Below, in pieces: positions 36,525 through 45,189 of a DNA stretch of 64,000 nucleotides. Location of the stretch: positions 18,345,019-18,409,018 of the forward strand of contig CM049306.1 of assembly GCA_026874595.1 (NCBI GenBank). Reading direction: 5' to 3'. The DNA is from Sipunculus nudus (Eukaryota; Annelida; Sipuncula; Golfingiida; Sipunculidae). How positions within the stretch are numbered: the stretch's first letter is position 1; each line of letters begins with the position of its first letter. The position numbers and the translations under genes were made by a program. The notes beneath the pieces were generated by a model, which saw nothing but the letters and a program-made list of their open reading frames with translations, had not been told where the DNA came from and searched no databases.

Positions 36525-38935
36525 ACGCCTTACACACACATGCTAGTGGATTTATTACCAACCGTACTTAACACTTGTGTCTGGTAAATAGTATATTGCA
36601 TGAAAGGCTTACCTTTGAATATAGGAACTATATTCCAGCAATGAAGTCCTCCCCTGCTCGTGTATTGTCCTAGAGCAATTTCCAAAAAGAGAACCGGAAC
36701 ACCACCCATGACTAGACAGAGCAGGTAGGGTACCAGGAACGCACCTACAACATAAACTTCACCCATGGGATAAATATTACAATAATATACATGTGAAACA
36801 GATGTATTGGGAAAAAAAGAAAGATCTGTGATTCACGGGTGGAGCCCAGGGCTCAAAGCCGGGAGATCGTGAGTTCAAATCTCAGCCGAGGCGGTGAGAT
36901 TTTTCACGGTCGGCCCCCACTCAGGGTGAGCGCTCTGCAGGCTTAATAGGGAGACTGTGCCCAACAGTCGTTTTTCACTCACAAACGATTGATCCTTTCG
37001 GGGGTTCCTCGGTGTTTAGACCCAGCTATGGGGACGACACACACCAAGGATCGCAGGAGTGATACACCGAACCTGGTTGACGCCAGAATTATCACGTGCA
37101 AGCACCTGTCACGTGGTCCGAAACCGAAATGTACATAATACTTAGTTAAGCAAGCATTAAAAAAATCGAGGCAGTTACCTCCACTAAAATATCTTTAAAA
37201 AAAGATCGGGATTTAACCAAGGTGAAAATGTTTATTAGCCTTCCTCGAAAAGGAGTTGACAGAGGTATATTTTGGTTCAATTTTTTTTTTTTTTTTTGGG
37301 GGGGGGGGAGTTCTCACATCCCCCTGAATGCAAATCCATCAACAAGAGTTTGTATTCTTGTGTCCATGTTTGTGCTAGATCTCCTACATATCTTGATTTT
37401 CAAAAACTGAGTATACGATACATGTGACTGATTTGCACGTAGATATTTTTTTTTTTTTAAATTTCGCCTCAATTTCTAAAGTCGTCAAATATTTAACCTA
37501 ATATCGTTCATTTGCATGTGACCAGGGGAGACTTCTCGTGATTGGTTGACGATGCATTTCTCTAGTTAGCTATAATCCGAAAAAAGTCTCTGGATATTCC
37601 TACCCGCTGACCACCTGTACTAATCCTTTACTTGTAACCATTTTACTATAAACGTATTAGTGGCTGTGAAATCACGTGGTCTGTTGATCGGTCTTTCAGA
37701 TGCGATGGAGAGCATTAAAGAGTCAGTTTTATGCGGGTGGACTCTTTATGATGTACTTTATCTTTTATATGGGCCCCATACAGTGTTCGCATTTTTGGTT
37801 CTATTTGCAAGAAAAAATGTGTTTAAAAGGGACATACCAGACATGTTAAGTATACTTCCAGTACATTGTATAAAATTACTCTTTAAAATTAGATTGTATT
37901 TGACATTTTGTTCTATCACTGTTTGCTTACTCCTGCATACACGTGGGAAGATTTTCGCCGGGCGCCAAGCAGATCGTGCACGCCCCCTGGCGACCATGCC
38001 GTGCAACTTCACATTAAGCTTTTTCAAGCTTCAAATCGATGATTCTTATGTTTTTTCTTTCATTTTTCCTCTCCTGTTTCGGAGTTAATTTTTGGCATTC
38101 ACATGATCACCATGTCTTGCTATGGTAAACAGACCATATACTCACACAACGACCCCTAACAACGTATATAAAACAGGTGAATTGGAGATAGTCAATCCGT
38201 GTGCTTGGAAACTATTGTATTCAGCCCAAGTGATATAATTTAAGAATATGAGATAATACACATTTTATGCAAACATCTATGTAACTTTAAACTATGTGTT
38301 CATCTATTATGCTCATGCTACCGGCGCAGACAGCAAACAACGATGCCTTGTCGCAGATTGATACTGGGTTCCATATTCCTATGCATTTTACTCTATACCC
38401 CATTCACCAATCCCAAACCAATTTCAAATGCTTGAGTGAGTTCATACAATTTATTTTACCAAGGTAACCCGCGGAAAACCATTTATCTAAAACCCTCTTG
38501 ACAAAATCCTGTGTACATATTCGTATAACATATGACACGTGCTTCTGCAAACAATTAAAAAATAATAAATAAATAAAATGTAAGAAAATCGCAATATGGA
38601 AGTGTCACTTTTCACATCTGATCTAAAGCTGTAACCAGTTGTATATTTATACACCTATTCATTAGCATAGCACGATTGTGGGTGACACTTACATACAGTT
38701 TACAAATAACTGTCTGTACACTGTATACATATATGAATTGCTTATCGTCCCAGTGTCATTACAATTTGGCAGCCGACCTGCGCATTCTGTCTCGTTCGCT
38801 CACTGACCTCACACCGAGCATGACTGGGAATATGTTTTTTTGTAAGTTAAAGTATATTCTGAAATCACTAGCAAGGGGGGTGCATACAGGTAGCATTATT
38901 ATACATTGTAAATAGTCCAGATACAATGAATCAAT

Positions 38936-38982
<47 letters not shown>

Positions 38983-40685
38983 CGTTTTAATCTATGCTAA
39001 GAACAGTTACGTGGATTTTGCGGATCAGAGCCAGTGAAAGGAACTATAAAGAAAGCAGTGCGTGTGCCCATGTGTGTGTGTGTGTATCTTGTTACGGAAC
39101 CTGATATCAACAGATCACGAATGCGTGATGAACACAAATCTTGTAATGGAGATAAAAAAATCAGATTCTGTAACACTTGGTAGCGTGAAATGTCTAGGGG
39201 AATGAATAAAGAAGTCAGTGGTATTTTGTTAACAAATAACCATAATTTATTCTTAAAACAACCCAAACATTACAATACACCAAATCAATACTATTATACA
39301 GTAAAACAGCGGTATAACAACAAGTCAATACAATCACACAGTAAAATACACAAAGTGCACAGTACCTGGACACCACTACCGTCACAACGATAAGTTCTTT
39401 AAATGTATACTCTCGGAGAATGACAGTCCAGTGTAAAGATCTTGTAACAATCCAGAAAGTAAACTGAAATCCAAATGCTAAAAATCCAGGAGAAAGTCTG
39501 AAGAAAATCTATAATTGCCGCACTCGTCTGATAAGGTCCCAGAAACTGACACACGCTTCTGCGTCCGCTGGAAATCTTCTCTGCTGTTCTCCCGGCTCTA
39601 AAACACAGCCCCTTATATACTCTTCACCCAAAGCCGAGAATTTTCCACTTCTCGAACAGTCCAAAAGATCTTACACAACACAGTAAACACGCGTTACAGG
39701 AATCATCTAGAAGAACACCGCTGTGCGTGCCCCCCCCCCCCCCCATATACCAGGGTCCACACGTGACTCACGACCAGGCGAGAAAGCCCAAGGCTAGCAT
39801 GACAACCAGTGCGGATTATACTGCGAATGTAACAAACGGCCCGGTGAGGGTGTCACAACACGAGTTACGCCCGTGTCACACAATAAAAAGAGCACCTGTA
39901 ACAATCTAATAACTAAATAAAATAGTTGTTAGGTATAACTTAAAAAATACCAAAACGTGGACCCATTATTCTTTGTAAATTTGAAAATCCAGCTTTTCTT
40001 AAGTGCCACAGCAATTATATACATATAAAATAGAATACATATTAAGCTGTATACAGTACACCGACAACTACCAGCTGATGAAACAGATACTAGCATATGG
40101 CTGTTACTGATTTAGAATTGAAGTGAAACTAAATCTATTAAAGGAAAAAAGCTATATCAGGTTTTTAATTTCATATAATTTTACTCCAGTTGTTAACTTT
40201 TTCTTTCGATCATTTATTATAGCTAGTTTACAAAAAAAGTTACAACAATTAAATTTAAACTGACCAAATGAACTTTGAGACAAATATTTTATGCAGATAT
40301 ATTCAAACATATTCTTAGAGTACCATATTTAAATAAGTATAAAAAAGTAAATTTAAACATTTTAGAATTTTAAATGATAACTCAAAACCGTGGCATTTTA
40401 GAACAACAGCACTGAGGTTACCATAAACATGCGAGCAGATTTCTATTGGACAATCACAGAGCACAAATCAAACGTACCTCCGCCATTTTTGTAACACAGA
40501 TAAGGGAACCGCCATACATTTCCAAGGCCAACAGCAAACCCTAGTACACTCAGAAGGAACTCCCACTGGTTTGCCCACTGTCCTCGTGCTGGTTGCTCGC
40601 TCTCAGTGCTGTCTGTGTCGCCGTCTGTTGGCACTGAGGTGTAATTCCCCTCAGCCTGGTCTTCTTCCTTCAAGGTGTGATTCAT
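21733..40685 (-). CDS. SLC6 Na+/Cl- dependent transporter (GABA/taurine/creatine type), 14 coding exons, 612 aa
   Basis: Fourteen minus-strand exons with GT-AG introns join in matching phase to 1839 nt, ATG to TAA. The protein has the SLC6 fold: a cytosolic N-tail, TM1 with [10 protein letters not shown] (53-62), TM3 with LNIYYIV (Tyr130), a large second extracellular loop with Cys154-Cys163 and several N-X-S/T sites, and TM8 with LDSQ. The chloride-site residues known from GAT1 are all present: Tyr76, Gln310, Ser314, Asn346 and Ser350. Such carriers move amino-acid-type substrates into the cell using the Na+ and Cl- gradients. [24 protein letters not shown] and FDYYAASG place it in the GABA/taurine/betaine/creatine branch. 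The TM1 substrate position is Phe50 (Tyr60 in GAT1), so the exact substrate is open. No frameshift or missing motif was seen. Confidence 0.93.
22143..22313 (-). CDS. SLC6 exon 13: TM11 and TM12
   Basis: [20 protein letters not shown] then [20 protein letters not shown]. 57 codons, phase 0 on both sides, donor AGAG|GTAAAT. Confidence 0.92.
22314..23742. other. SLC6 intron 12
   Basis: No exon, RNA gene or repeat recognised. Confidence 0.5.
23743..23843 (-). CDS. SLC6 exon 12: TM10-TM11 link
   Basis: [20 protein letters not shown] then TPLIVL, equivalent to the RFYDNIxxMIGY block of the family. Donor TCTG|GTAAGT, phase 0. Confidence 0.92.
23844..25529. other. SLC6 intron 11
   Basis: Contains a 39-bp unit repeated twice (24021-24098, GTTGTGGCATGAAGGGCAAC), followed by a run of about 20 G (24117-24136) and C-rich tracts to 24170. 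The rest is AT-rich and unassigned. Confidence 0.6.
25530..25632 (-). CDS. SLC6 exon 11: TM10
   Basis: [20 protein letters not shown] then [13 protein letters not shown], as in other family members. Donor TTTG|GTGAGG, phase 1. Confidence 0.92.
25633..26581. other. SLC6 intron 10
   Basis: AT-rich, unassigned. The frames at 25907-26279 show no domain. Confidence 0.45.
26582..26716 (-). CDS. SLC6 exon 10: TM8 end and TM9
   Basis: [20 protein letters not shown] then [13 protein letters not shown] second AG nine bases into the exon would give an immediate stop, so the first is used. Donor CAGG|GTGAGT, phase 0. Confidence 0.92.
26717..27446. other. SLC6 intron 9
   Basis: AT-rich, unassigned. Confidence 0.45.
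27447..27559 (-). CDS. SLC6 exon 9: TM8
   Basis: [20 protein letters not shown] then [10 protein letters not shown]; the LDSQ motif is part of the sodium site. Donor CCAG|GTAAAA, phase 0. Confidence 0.93.
27560..28300. other. SLC6 intron 8, unassigned part
   Basis: AT-rich, no exon seen. Confidence 0.45.
28300..29460 (+). mobile_element. Decayed (ACGG)-tailed HINE/pearl-like element with about 220-bp tandem units
   Basis: Diverged units share phrases such as CTGATTTTCAGGGTGCTCAAAAT, TTTCCAAGGAGAT and TAGGTCCAGCT. The block ends in GGTTACGAATTGTGCCCTAT, GGACGGCCGG and a tail ACTCAGATGACC...GCTGAGCTAAAA. The same tail occurs at 43905-44015 and in reverse at 45190. Confidence 0.55.
29566..29943. 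repeat. About 190-bp tandem duplication
   Basis: The segment from GATCAACTATCGAATTCACG to GGCTTTACTCTATGATGTC occurs twice head to tail. The copies differ mainly in the length of an internal poly(C) run (about 15 versus 6). It abuts the region just 3' of SLC6 exon 8. Confidence 0.9.
30009..30133 (-). CDS. SLC6 exon 8: TM7
   Basis: [20 protein letters not shown] carries Asn346 and Ser350; then [16 protein letters not shown]. Donor TCAG|GTGAGG, phase 1. Confidence 0.92.
30498..30601 (-). CDS. SLC6 exon 7: TM6 and chloride/sodium site
   Basis: [18 protein letters not shown] holds Gln310 and Ser314 of the chloride site. Ends in NKFNNDCYK. Donor ACAA|GTACTA, phase 2. Confidence 0.92.
30661..30868. 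mobile_element. GGATCCGCC-ended MITE with poly(C) core
   Basis: Short non-coding segment with about 19 C (30700-30718) and repeated CTTTTTTTTAG phrases, ending CCTGGATCCGCC. Related segments lie at 41885-42087 and 54605-54812. The left end is not clear here. Confidence 0.45.
31151..31215. repeat. 30-bp tandem repeat
   Basis: AGTTGTGACATCTACAGGAC plus ten bases occurs twice, with a partial third copy, in SLC6 intron 6. Confidence 0.9.
31216..31988. other. SLC6 intron 6, remainder
   Basis: A run of about 14 C near 31423-31437 and a short (CT)n near 31782. No exon seen; the 110-codon frame at 31536 has no support. Confidence 0.45.
31989..32123 (-). CDS. SLC6 exon 6: TM5
   Basis: 45 codons, [20 protein letters not shown] then [12 protein letters not shown]. 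The acceptor TTATTTGTAG is repeated upstream in a tandem array (32124-32500). Donor ACAG|GTCAGA, phase 0. Confidence 0.93.
32124..32510 (-). repeat. Tandem array of the SLC6 exon-6 splice acceptor
   Basis: Upstream of exon 6 (gene orientation), the exon start with its acceptor is repeated. Six close copies (GTAGCCGTCACATACACCAC on the + strand, starting near 32148, 32238, 32284, 32373, 32419 and 32463) and two diverged copies (about 32195 and 32331) follow the real one at 32104, spaced 42-49 bp. On the coding strand most copies keep a T-rich tract, TAG and GTGGTGTATGTGACGGCTAC. The array is derived from the gene itself, not from a known transposon. Confidence 0.92.
32511..33309. other. SLC6 intron 5, remainder
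   Basis: Unassigned AT-rich DNA without exon signals. Confidence 0.45.
33310..33442 (-). CDS. SLC6 exon 5: TM4 region
   Basis: Reads [20 protein letters not shown] then [16 protein letters not shown], the classical SLC6 stretch. Donor GAAG|GTAAGG, phase 0. Confidence 0.93.
33650..33985 (-). mobile_element. tRNA-derived SINE (minus-strand copy)
   Basis: On the minus strand it begins with GTCGCTCAGGGGTAGAGC, an A-box-like tRNA head, then GGGAGATCGTGA and CCGAGGCGGTGAG, and a body GGGTGAGCGCTCTTCAGGCT shared with the + copy at 36838. The B box is damaged. The whole lies in SLC6 intron 4; its frames are not genes. Confidence 0.75.
33986..35360. other. SLC6 intron 4, remainder
   Basis: Very AT-rich with many A and T runs. 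No repeat family or exon recognised outside the SINE and the TA tract. Confidence 0.45.
34302..34372. repeat. (TA)n microsatellite
   Basis: Two long TA runs split by one TTTA. Confidence 0.95.
35361..35513 (-). CDS. SLC6 exon 4: extracellular loop 2
   Basis: Starts with the second loop Cys (SCAVTRR). Rich in N-glycosylation sequons (NSS, NYT, NMS, NVS, NGT). Ends VDPVIEFWE. Donor GGGA|GTAAGT, phase 2. Confidence 0.92.
35514..36136. other. SLC6 intron 3
   Basis: AT-rich, unassigned. Confidence 0.45.
36137..36281 (-). CDS. SLC6 exon 3: TM3 and start of extracellular loop 2
   Basis: Encodes [20 protein letters not shown] and the first Cys of the loop-2 disulfide in [11 protein letters not shown]. 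Donor CGAG|GTACAG, phase 2. Confidence 0.93.
36500..36524. repeat. (CT)n microsatellite
   Basis: About 12 CT dinucleotides in SLC6 intron 2. Confidence 0.9.
36613..36744 (-). CDS. SLC6 exon 2: TM2
   Basis: Begins in phase 1 with [20 protein letters not shown] and carries the conserved [11 protein letters not shown]. Contains Tyr76 of the chloride site. Donor AAAG|GTAAGC, phase 1. Confidence 0.93.
36838..37140 (+). mobile_element. tRNA-derived SINE (plus-strand copy)
   Basis: GGAGATCGTGAGTTCAAATC includes a good pol III B box (GTTCAAATC). The body CCGAGGCGGTGAG, GGGTGAGCGCTCTGCAGG and GGGGTTCCTCGG matches the minus copy at 33650-33985. The A-box half is degraded (GTGGAGCCCAGGGCTC). Confidence 0.78.
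37141..39089. other. SLC6 intron 1, distal part
   Basis: Poly(T)/poly(G) junction near 37280-37309 and a (TA)n tract at 38938-38981. The 142-codon frame at 37660 has no domain and is probably chance. Nothing else was recognised. Confidence 0.45.
38938..38981. repeat. (TA)n microsatellite
   Basis: About 22 TA dinucleotides. Confidence 0.95.
39090..39903 (-). mobile_element. Solo LTR of a Gypsy-type element (814 bp, 4-bp TSD ATCT)
   Basis: Runs from TGTTACGGAACC to CACCTGTAACA, flanked by ATCT at 39086-39089 and 39904-39907. On the minus strand GAGTATATAAGGGGCTG is a TATA box in the expected place, so the LTR points leftwards, the same direction as the host transporter gene. The TATA region and the last 120 bp match the solo LTR at 13590-14390. 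Confidence 0.87.
39908..40477. other. SLC6 intron 1, proximal part
   Basis: AT-rich, unassigned, next to coding exon 1. Confidence 0.45.
40478..40685 (-). CDS. SLC6 exon 1 (coding): N-tail and TM1
   Basis: ATG at 40685, preceded by an acceptor TTTGACAG 12 bases upstream, so a noncoding exon lies further upstream. It encodes an acidic N-tail and TM1 ([18 protein letters not shown]). Donor GGAG|GTACGT, phase 1. Confidence 0.92.
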
Positions 40686-40699
40686 CTTGTGTCCTCTGT

Positions 40700-43600
40700 C
40701 AAATAAACAAATGAGCGTATTACCACTACAGAATTAATATACGGACTGAGCGTCCTGTAGCACGGGGCCTCACTATCTGGGGTGCCTTGGCCTCCTGCCG
40801 AGAAATGACATGTGATAAGTTTGCCTCCACAAATCTAGACAAGAACTGTTCTCACATTGTATATCATTATGCTGCCATGTTTGAATACATAATTACATAT
40901 ATTAATTTTCTATGTTAACGTCTCCATTAAATCCATATAGAATATGGTAAAGTTTGTAGGAATTTTTTGTCAATGATAAATCCCAAAGTTCTGTTTTCAT
41001 TGAGCATTTGCTTGCCTCAGACCGTTTACTCTTTAGTATACAGTACACGGGGCACAATGTAAAAAAATAAATCATCACCATGGCTTCACTTTTTATAAAC
41101 TTAGAAGTATGATTTTCCCGATTTGAAATGCCAGGACAAAATAATAAACACATTTTACCCCCCCCCCCCCCCTTCTTTGCCGTAGTATCCTTCCTGTGAG
41201 TCTGTGTGAAACCTTTCACTCAATAGTTAATCAATTAGACTGGCATCTCATTACTATGTACTTCTTCCTTTTATTTTTTAATATTTTACAAATTACTGGA
41301 CATGACTTTATATGCTAAATACGATGGTAAAAGAGCGAGGCGTGCTACTCAAATGCATTCAACGTCGTAGCTTGACCCCCGTTTGTGTAACTTCTTGAAG
41401 ATGAATTGTTAGTTCTTTTCATGAGGATTATTGTCTCGTGTAATAAAATGACTGCCGTAATTCACTGTAGTTTCAAAATATGGTCATTTTGAATGAACAT
41501 AATAGCCCAACAACTGTTCCAAGAGCATGTGAAAACAATATTTCATTTTTATTCTTTTATATACCCAATAGCATTATAATTTGAAAGTTAATATCCAAAT
41601 TCTGAACAGTTTTACTTAAATTTAACTTTCATGTATCCTGTATGATATAGTGAAACTTTTATTTAAAATTAAATACGGGAATATAATAAAAATATTGTTA
41701 AATCCTCAAAATATCAACGAATATTAGAGAGTTCAAAATTTCTGTATACCACAAGCACAAATTTCAGAATAGGCACTTGCAAGCTGGCCAATGTATATTT
41801 AGTTATTAAGGAAAATCTGAAACAATGATTACATGTGTTCATGAAACAGTACTCAAACCTTGTAGTAACACCAGAGTGCCCCCTACGGACCGGATCCAGG
41901 GCGAGGTTATGGGTGTTTTAAATATCCATACACAGCAAAAATATATTCATTGCAGTTATACTATGTAATGTTTTTAGTAAAATAATTGTGACTTTATTAT
42001 TTGATTTGTAAAAAAAAGCATTCTTTTAAAGCATGCTTTCTCCGCCCCCCCCCCCCCCCCCCCCCTACAAAGAATCCTGGATTTGGTCCAGTTTTTCAGC
42101 AACAGTGAATGATTGTTGTGCACCAGAAGCAATAATTTTTTACGTTAATCGTGTGAAAGTGTCGGCTATTTTGATATGATTACTGGAAAATAATGCATTA
42201 TGGAAGGCATTAAGACAATCGACCTGTCACGTCGGCTGGTTCATTCAATATGACACAGTCTTCCAGGTCACCTGACAAGAGTTGGACGTTTGTCCTCGAG
42301 AAACATACGATTCAGCGGTGATCGGCGAAGCTATTTTTGTAGGATTTTACCATTAGCAAATAAAGAAAATAAAGGGGACAAAGGTGAATTACTTTGTGTT
42401 GAAATCACGTCGCAGTGTATGCTGTAAAGATAATAAAGATACAGATTCCTTAGGCGTACACCTGCACGCCTATCATGTATGTAAATATAAATATATCAAC
42501 CAGTTACCTGTATCGTGTTACCCGGGATAGAGCCTTATATTAACGAATATATAAATATCTAATATTCACCGTGTATATAAAAAGAAACACAAATTGAAAC
42601 GCTCCACACAGCTCTTGTAAATTATAAGCGGAATTTGGAGCTAATGAGCTACAAGGAGCCATTGAAATCCTAACCAGCACCACTACCGTGAATTTCCGAT
42701 TCTTAACTGAGGTGAATTAAGTTTGCAATTAGGACAAGACAGTTAAGTAGATGTCGCGGACCAATATGTATAATGAGTACAAATATATAAATAAATAAAT
42801 GATCTTATAGGCAGCTTTTAAACTACCTTTCCAGTAGAATGTATGCGGTTTCTTGCTTACTCCGCGTACATATTAATGAATTGTTAAAGTAATTCCTGTG
42901 AATAAAAGTTATGCCCTCTGTGACGGATGGATGAATTTGTTTATCTATCAAGTCACAAACAACCTACGAATTTGACTGTCGTACGATTTCAGCAGGTCGT
43001 AGGTTAGGGAGTTTTTAAAATTTCGTGGAAGCTTCCACTTATAAAATTTATGTTGCACAATGGTCGTGGGAAAATCGGTAAGGTCTGTCTAGTCTAATCG
43101 TACACTCTTTCTGCATAGGTCATGTGAGGTCCCTACTATGGTCGTAATACGAAAGAAAAGTTTCTTCAATTTTCTGTCGTTAACCTGCCATATATATGTT
43201 TTGTACGATGTATGTGACTTAGGCTTTTAGTAAACAGGGCACATACGCTGAGGTTTAGAAACAGGAAAAAATATGTAACATAAGGTGGTTGGTTGCATAT
43301 TTTAATCTAGCTGCAGAAACGCCTTTTGCAAAACTCTGGACCGTCCGACCTTCCGACAGATGCCCTTATTGATTAATTGTTATTTTAATGGCTGGCTACA
43401 CATCTAAATAAAACTTGGATATATACAAAACGAACTGCATGTGTGCGTTGAGATCAGTGTTTTCTGGCCCATGCATTTCTATAAAGGGTTCAATGGAATT
43501 ACCTTTAATTAACAGCAGCCAAATATCGGCTATCCATGAATTCCCCAAAGATCAACGCAATCATTGAGATATTTTATCTAGAGTAAGAATTTCATACATC

Positions 43601-43780
43601 AACAGGCGAAATGTTATTTTTTTTCAACAACAGTCCTCAACAACAGGTTTGAAAAACTGGCCGGACCGATTTTCTTTATTTTTGCATGGTAACAATTTGA
43701 TGTGCATTTGATGCACAATGTTTTTAGTTTTTTGGTTGAGTGCAAATGTTTTGTTTTAAGTCTGATTTTCTAATTACTAA
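40700..43780. other. Presumed 5' intron of the SLC6 gene
   Basis: Between the presumed noncoding exon and coding exon 1. Contains poly(C) tracts (41159-41172 and 42045-42065) and no supported exon. Confidence 0.4.
41885..42087. mobile_element. Possible GGATCC-ended MITE with poly(C)
   Basis: GACCGGATCCAGGGCGAGG at the left and AATCCTGGATTTGGTCC at the right are imperfect inverted ends. A run of about 21 C lies inside. Related in layout to 54605-54812. Confidence 0.35.
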
Positions 43781-44025
43781 AACACACTTGTAAAACTCGT
43801 AACTCCCAAAATATAGGCCATATGTGCAGTGACCTACTTTTTGGCATGCGAGGAGATTTAGCAAGGGCCTGTCTTGTTATCATGTTAGTAGTTTTTAGTT
43901 CAACCGGTTACGAATTGTGCCTTGTTAAAGGACGGACAAACGGACAGACAACGGACAAAGGGTGATCGCTATAGCTCATATGACCTATGCATGCTATGGC
44001 AAACTGAGCTGAAAAATAAGGGGTG
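43780..44025 (+). mobile_element. (ACGG)-tailed HINE/pearl-like element, 3' part
   Basis: GGTTACGAATTGTGCCTTGT, GGACGGACAAACGGACAGAC, then TAGCTCATATGACC and CTGAGCTGAAAA. The same order of blocks ends the element at 28300-29460, so these are one family. Confidence 0.55.
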
Positions 44026-44106
44026 TTTATAAAATGTTATGGCCGTAATGATTGCGACACGATATCTCTGATGTCAGCATATACCTTTTTTTCTAAACTC
44101 AATGGT

Positions 44107-44138
<32 letters not shown>
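44107..44138. repeat. Poly(G) tract, 32 bp
   Basis: The longest G homopolymer in the window. Confidence 0.95.
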
Positions 44139-44140
<2 letters not shown>

Positions 44141-44708
44141 AATTCGTACAAAATCGTGATGGCTTGTTAGTGTCACGGTCATTAACATTGGCAGTATAGG
44201 TTCTAAAAACACGTGTATAGCCGTATCGGCCACTAATGCCAGTAATTCTTAATGCTATAGTAATGGCACTATGTCTGCTCTATAAATGGGATCTGAGAAT
44301 GAATGATAAATAAATGGTGGTATTATTTATTACCGCTACTTATAATGACTTTATGTTAATTACTATAATTTAGACATCTTTCTAGTCTGAGACCTGTGTG
44401 CCGTTTAATTATATGTTTTGGAACATACTCTTATACGAATACTCCAGTCTCAACACCAGTTTCGGCACCCCTGTAGGCTGTAAACAGACTGTTTAGTGAA
44501 AGTTGTTTCAAACAGAACTTAGTTTTACTGGAAGTCAGGCGTCAGTTCACGTCGTCAAACTAAGATGACAGGCACAAGTAGGCCTACCTAGGCGTGTTGT
44601 GACCTTGTAGGTCTTACTAAGATTGCATTGTTCTTGTACTGGTTTTCATATAACTGATATACAGAAAAAGTAGGCGCCAGAAGCATAAGATAATTAATAA
44701 AACTCACC

Positions 44709-44830
44709 CGGAAGCCATTGGCATTACACAATCGCCTTACGCACTACTAGCATGGAAACAAACACGTGTTTTACACTCGTACTTACTCCAAGACTAGAGG
44801 AACGTCACTGGGGTCACGTGATTCAGCAGA
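44709..44830 (-). promoter_or_regulatory. Putative 5' noncoding exon and promoter of the SLC6 gene
   Basis: A strong donor (CCGG|GTGAGT) lies at 44708 on the minus strand, as needed for a noncoding exon spliced to the acceptor at 40698. TATA-like TTATAA motifs near 44927 and 44940 (minus strand) lie upstream. Start and extent of the exon are guesses. Confidence 0.3.
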
Positions 44831-45189
44831 CAGACACTGTTTATCTCCACCAGAGGTCGCTGCCGCTAAGTTATTGTAGCGGATTAACCTCTGGTGTAGA
44901 CAGATTTTGCTTAGTTTAGCCAGAGCTTATAAACACCTATTATAAGCTCTCTGGTTTAACAACCATTCGCTATAAGTCGTTGTCGGAGATCCCTACACAG
45001 TGGCTTCACTCATTCTTTATCTGTATCGCAGGATTTTTTTTCTTCTCTGTAGATTATTTGATTAGTGACAAATTGACAACGCCCGTCTTGAGTCTGAATG
45101 GATTCTGATTAGGCCTGTCACGCAACGCTATTTTTTAATGAAAGAACAATCAAATAGGCCCTGGGTTACACGGCTTCTGTTTTACAATT

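Noticed and set aside
36838..36905. tRNA gene
   Set aside because: A good B box is present but the cloverleaf is incomplete, and the sequence continues into a SINE body shared with a second copy.
37660..38088. 142-codon + frame in SLC6 intron 1
   Set aside because: Longest orphan frame in the introns, but it has no recognisable domain, lies antisense in an intron, and its composition is like the surrounding AT-rich DNA.
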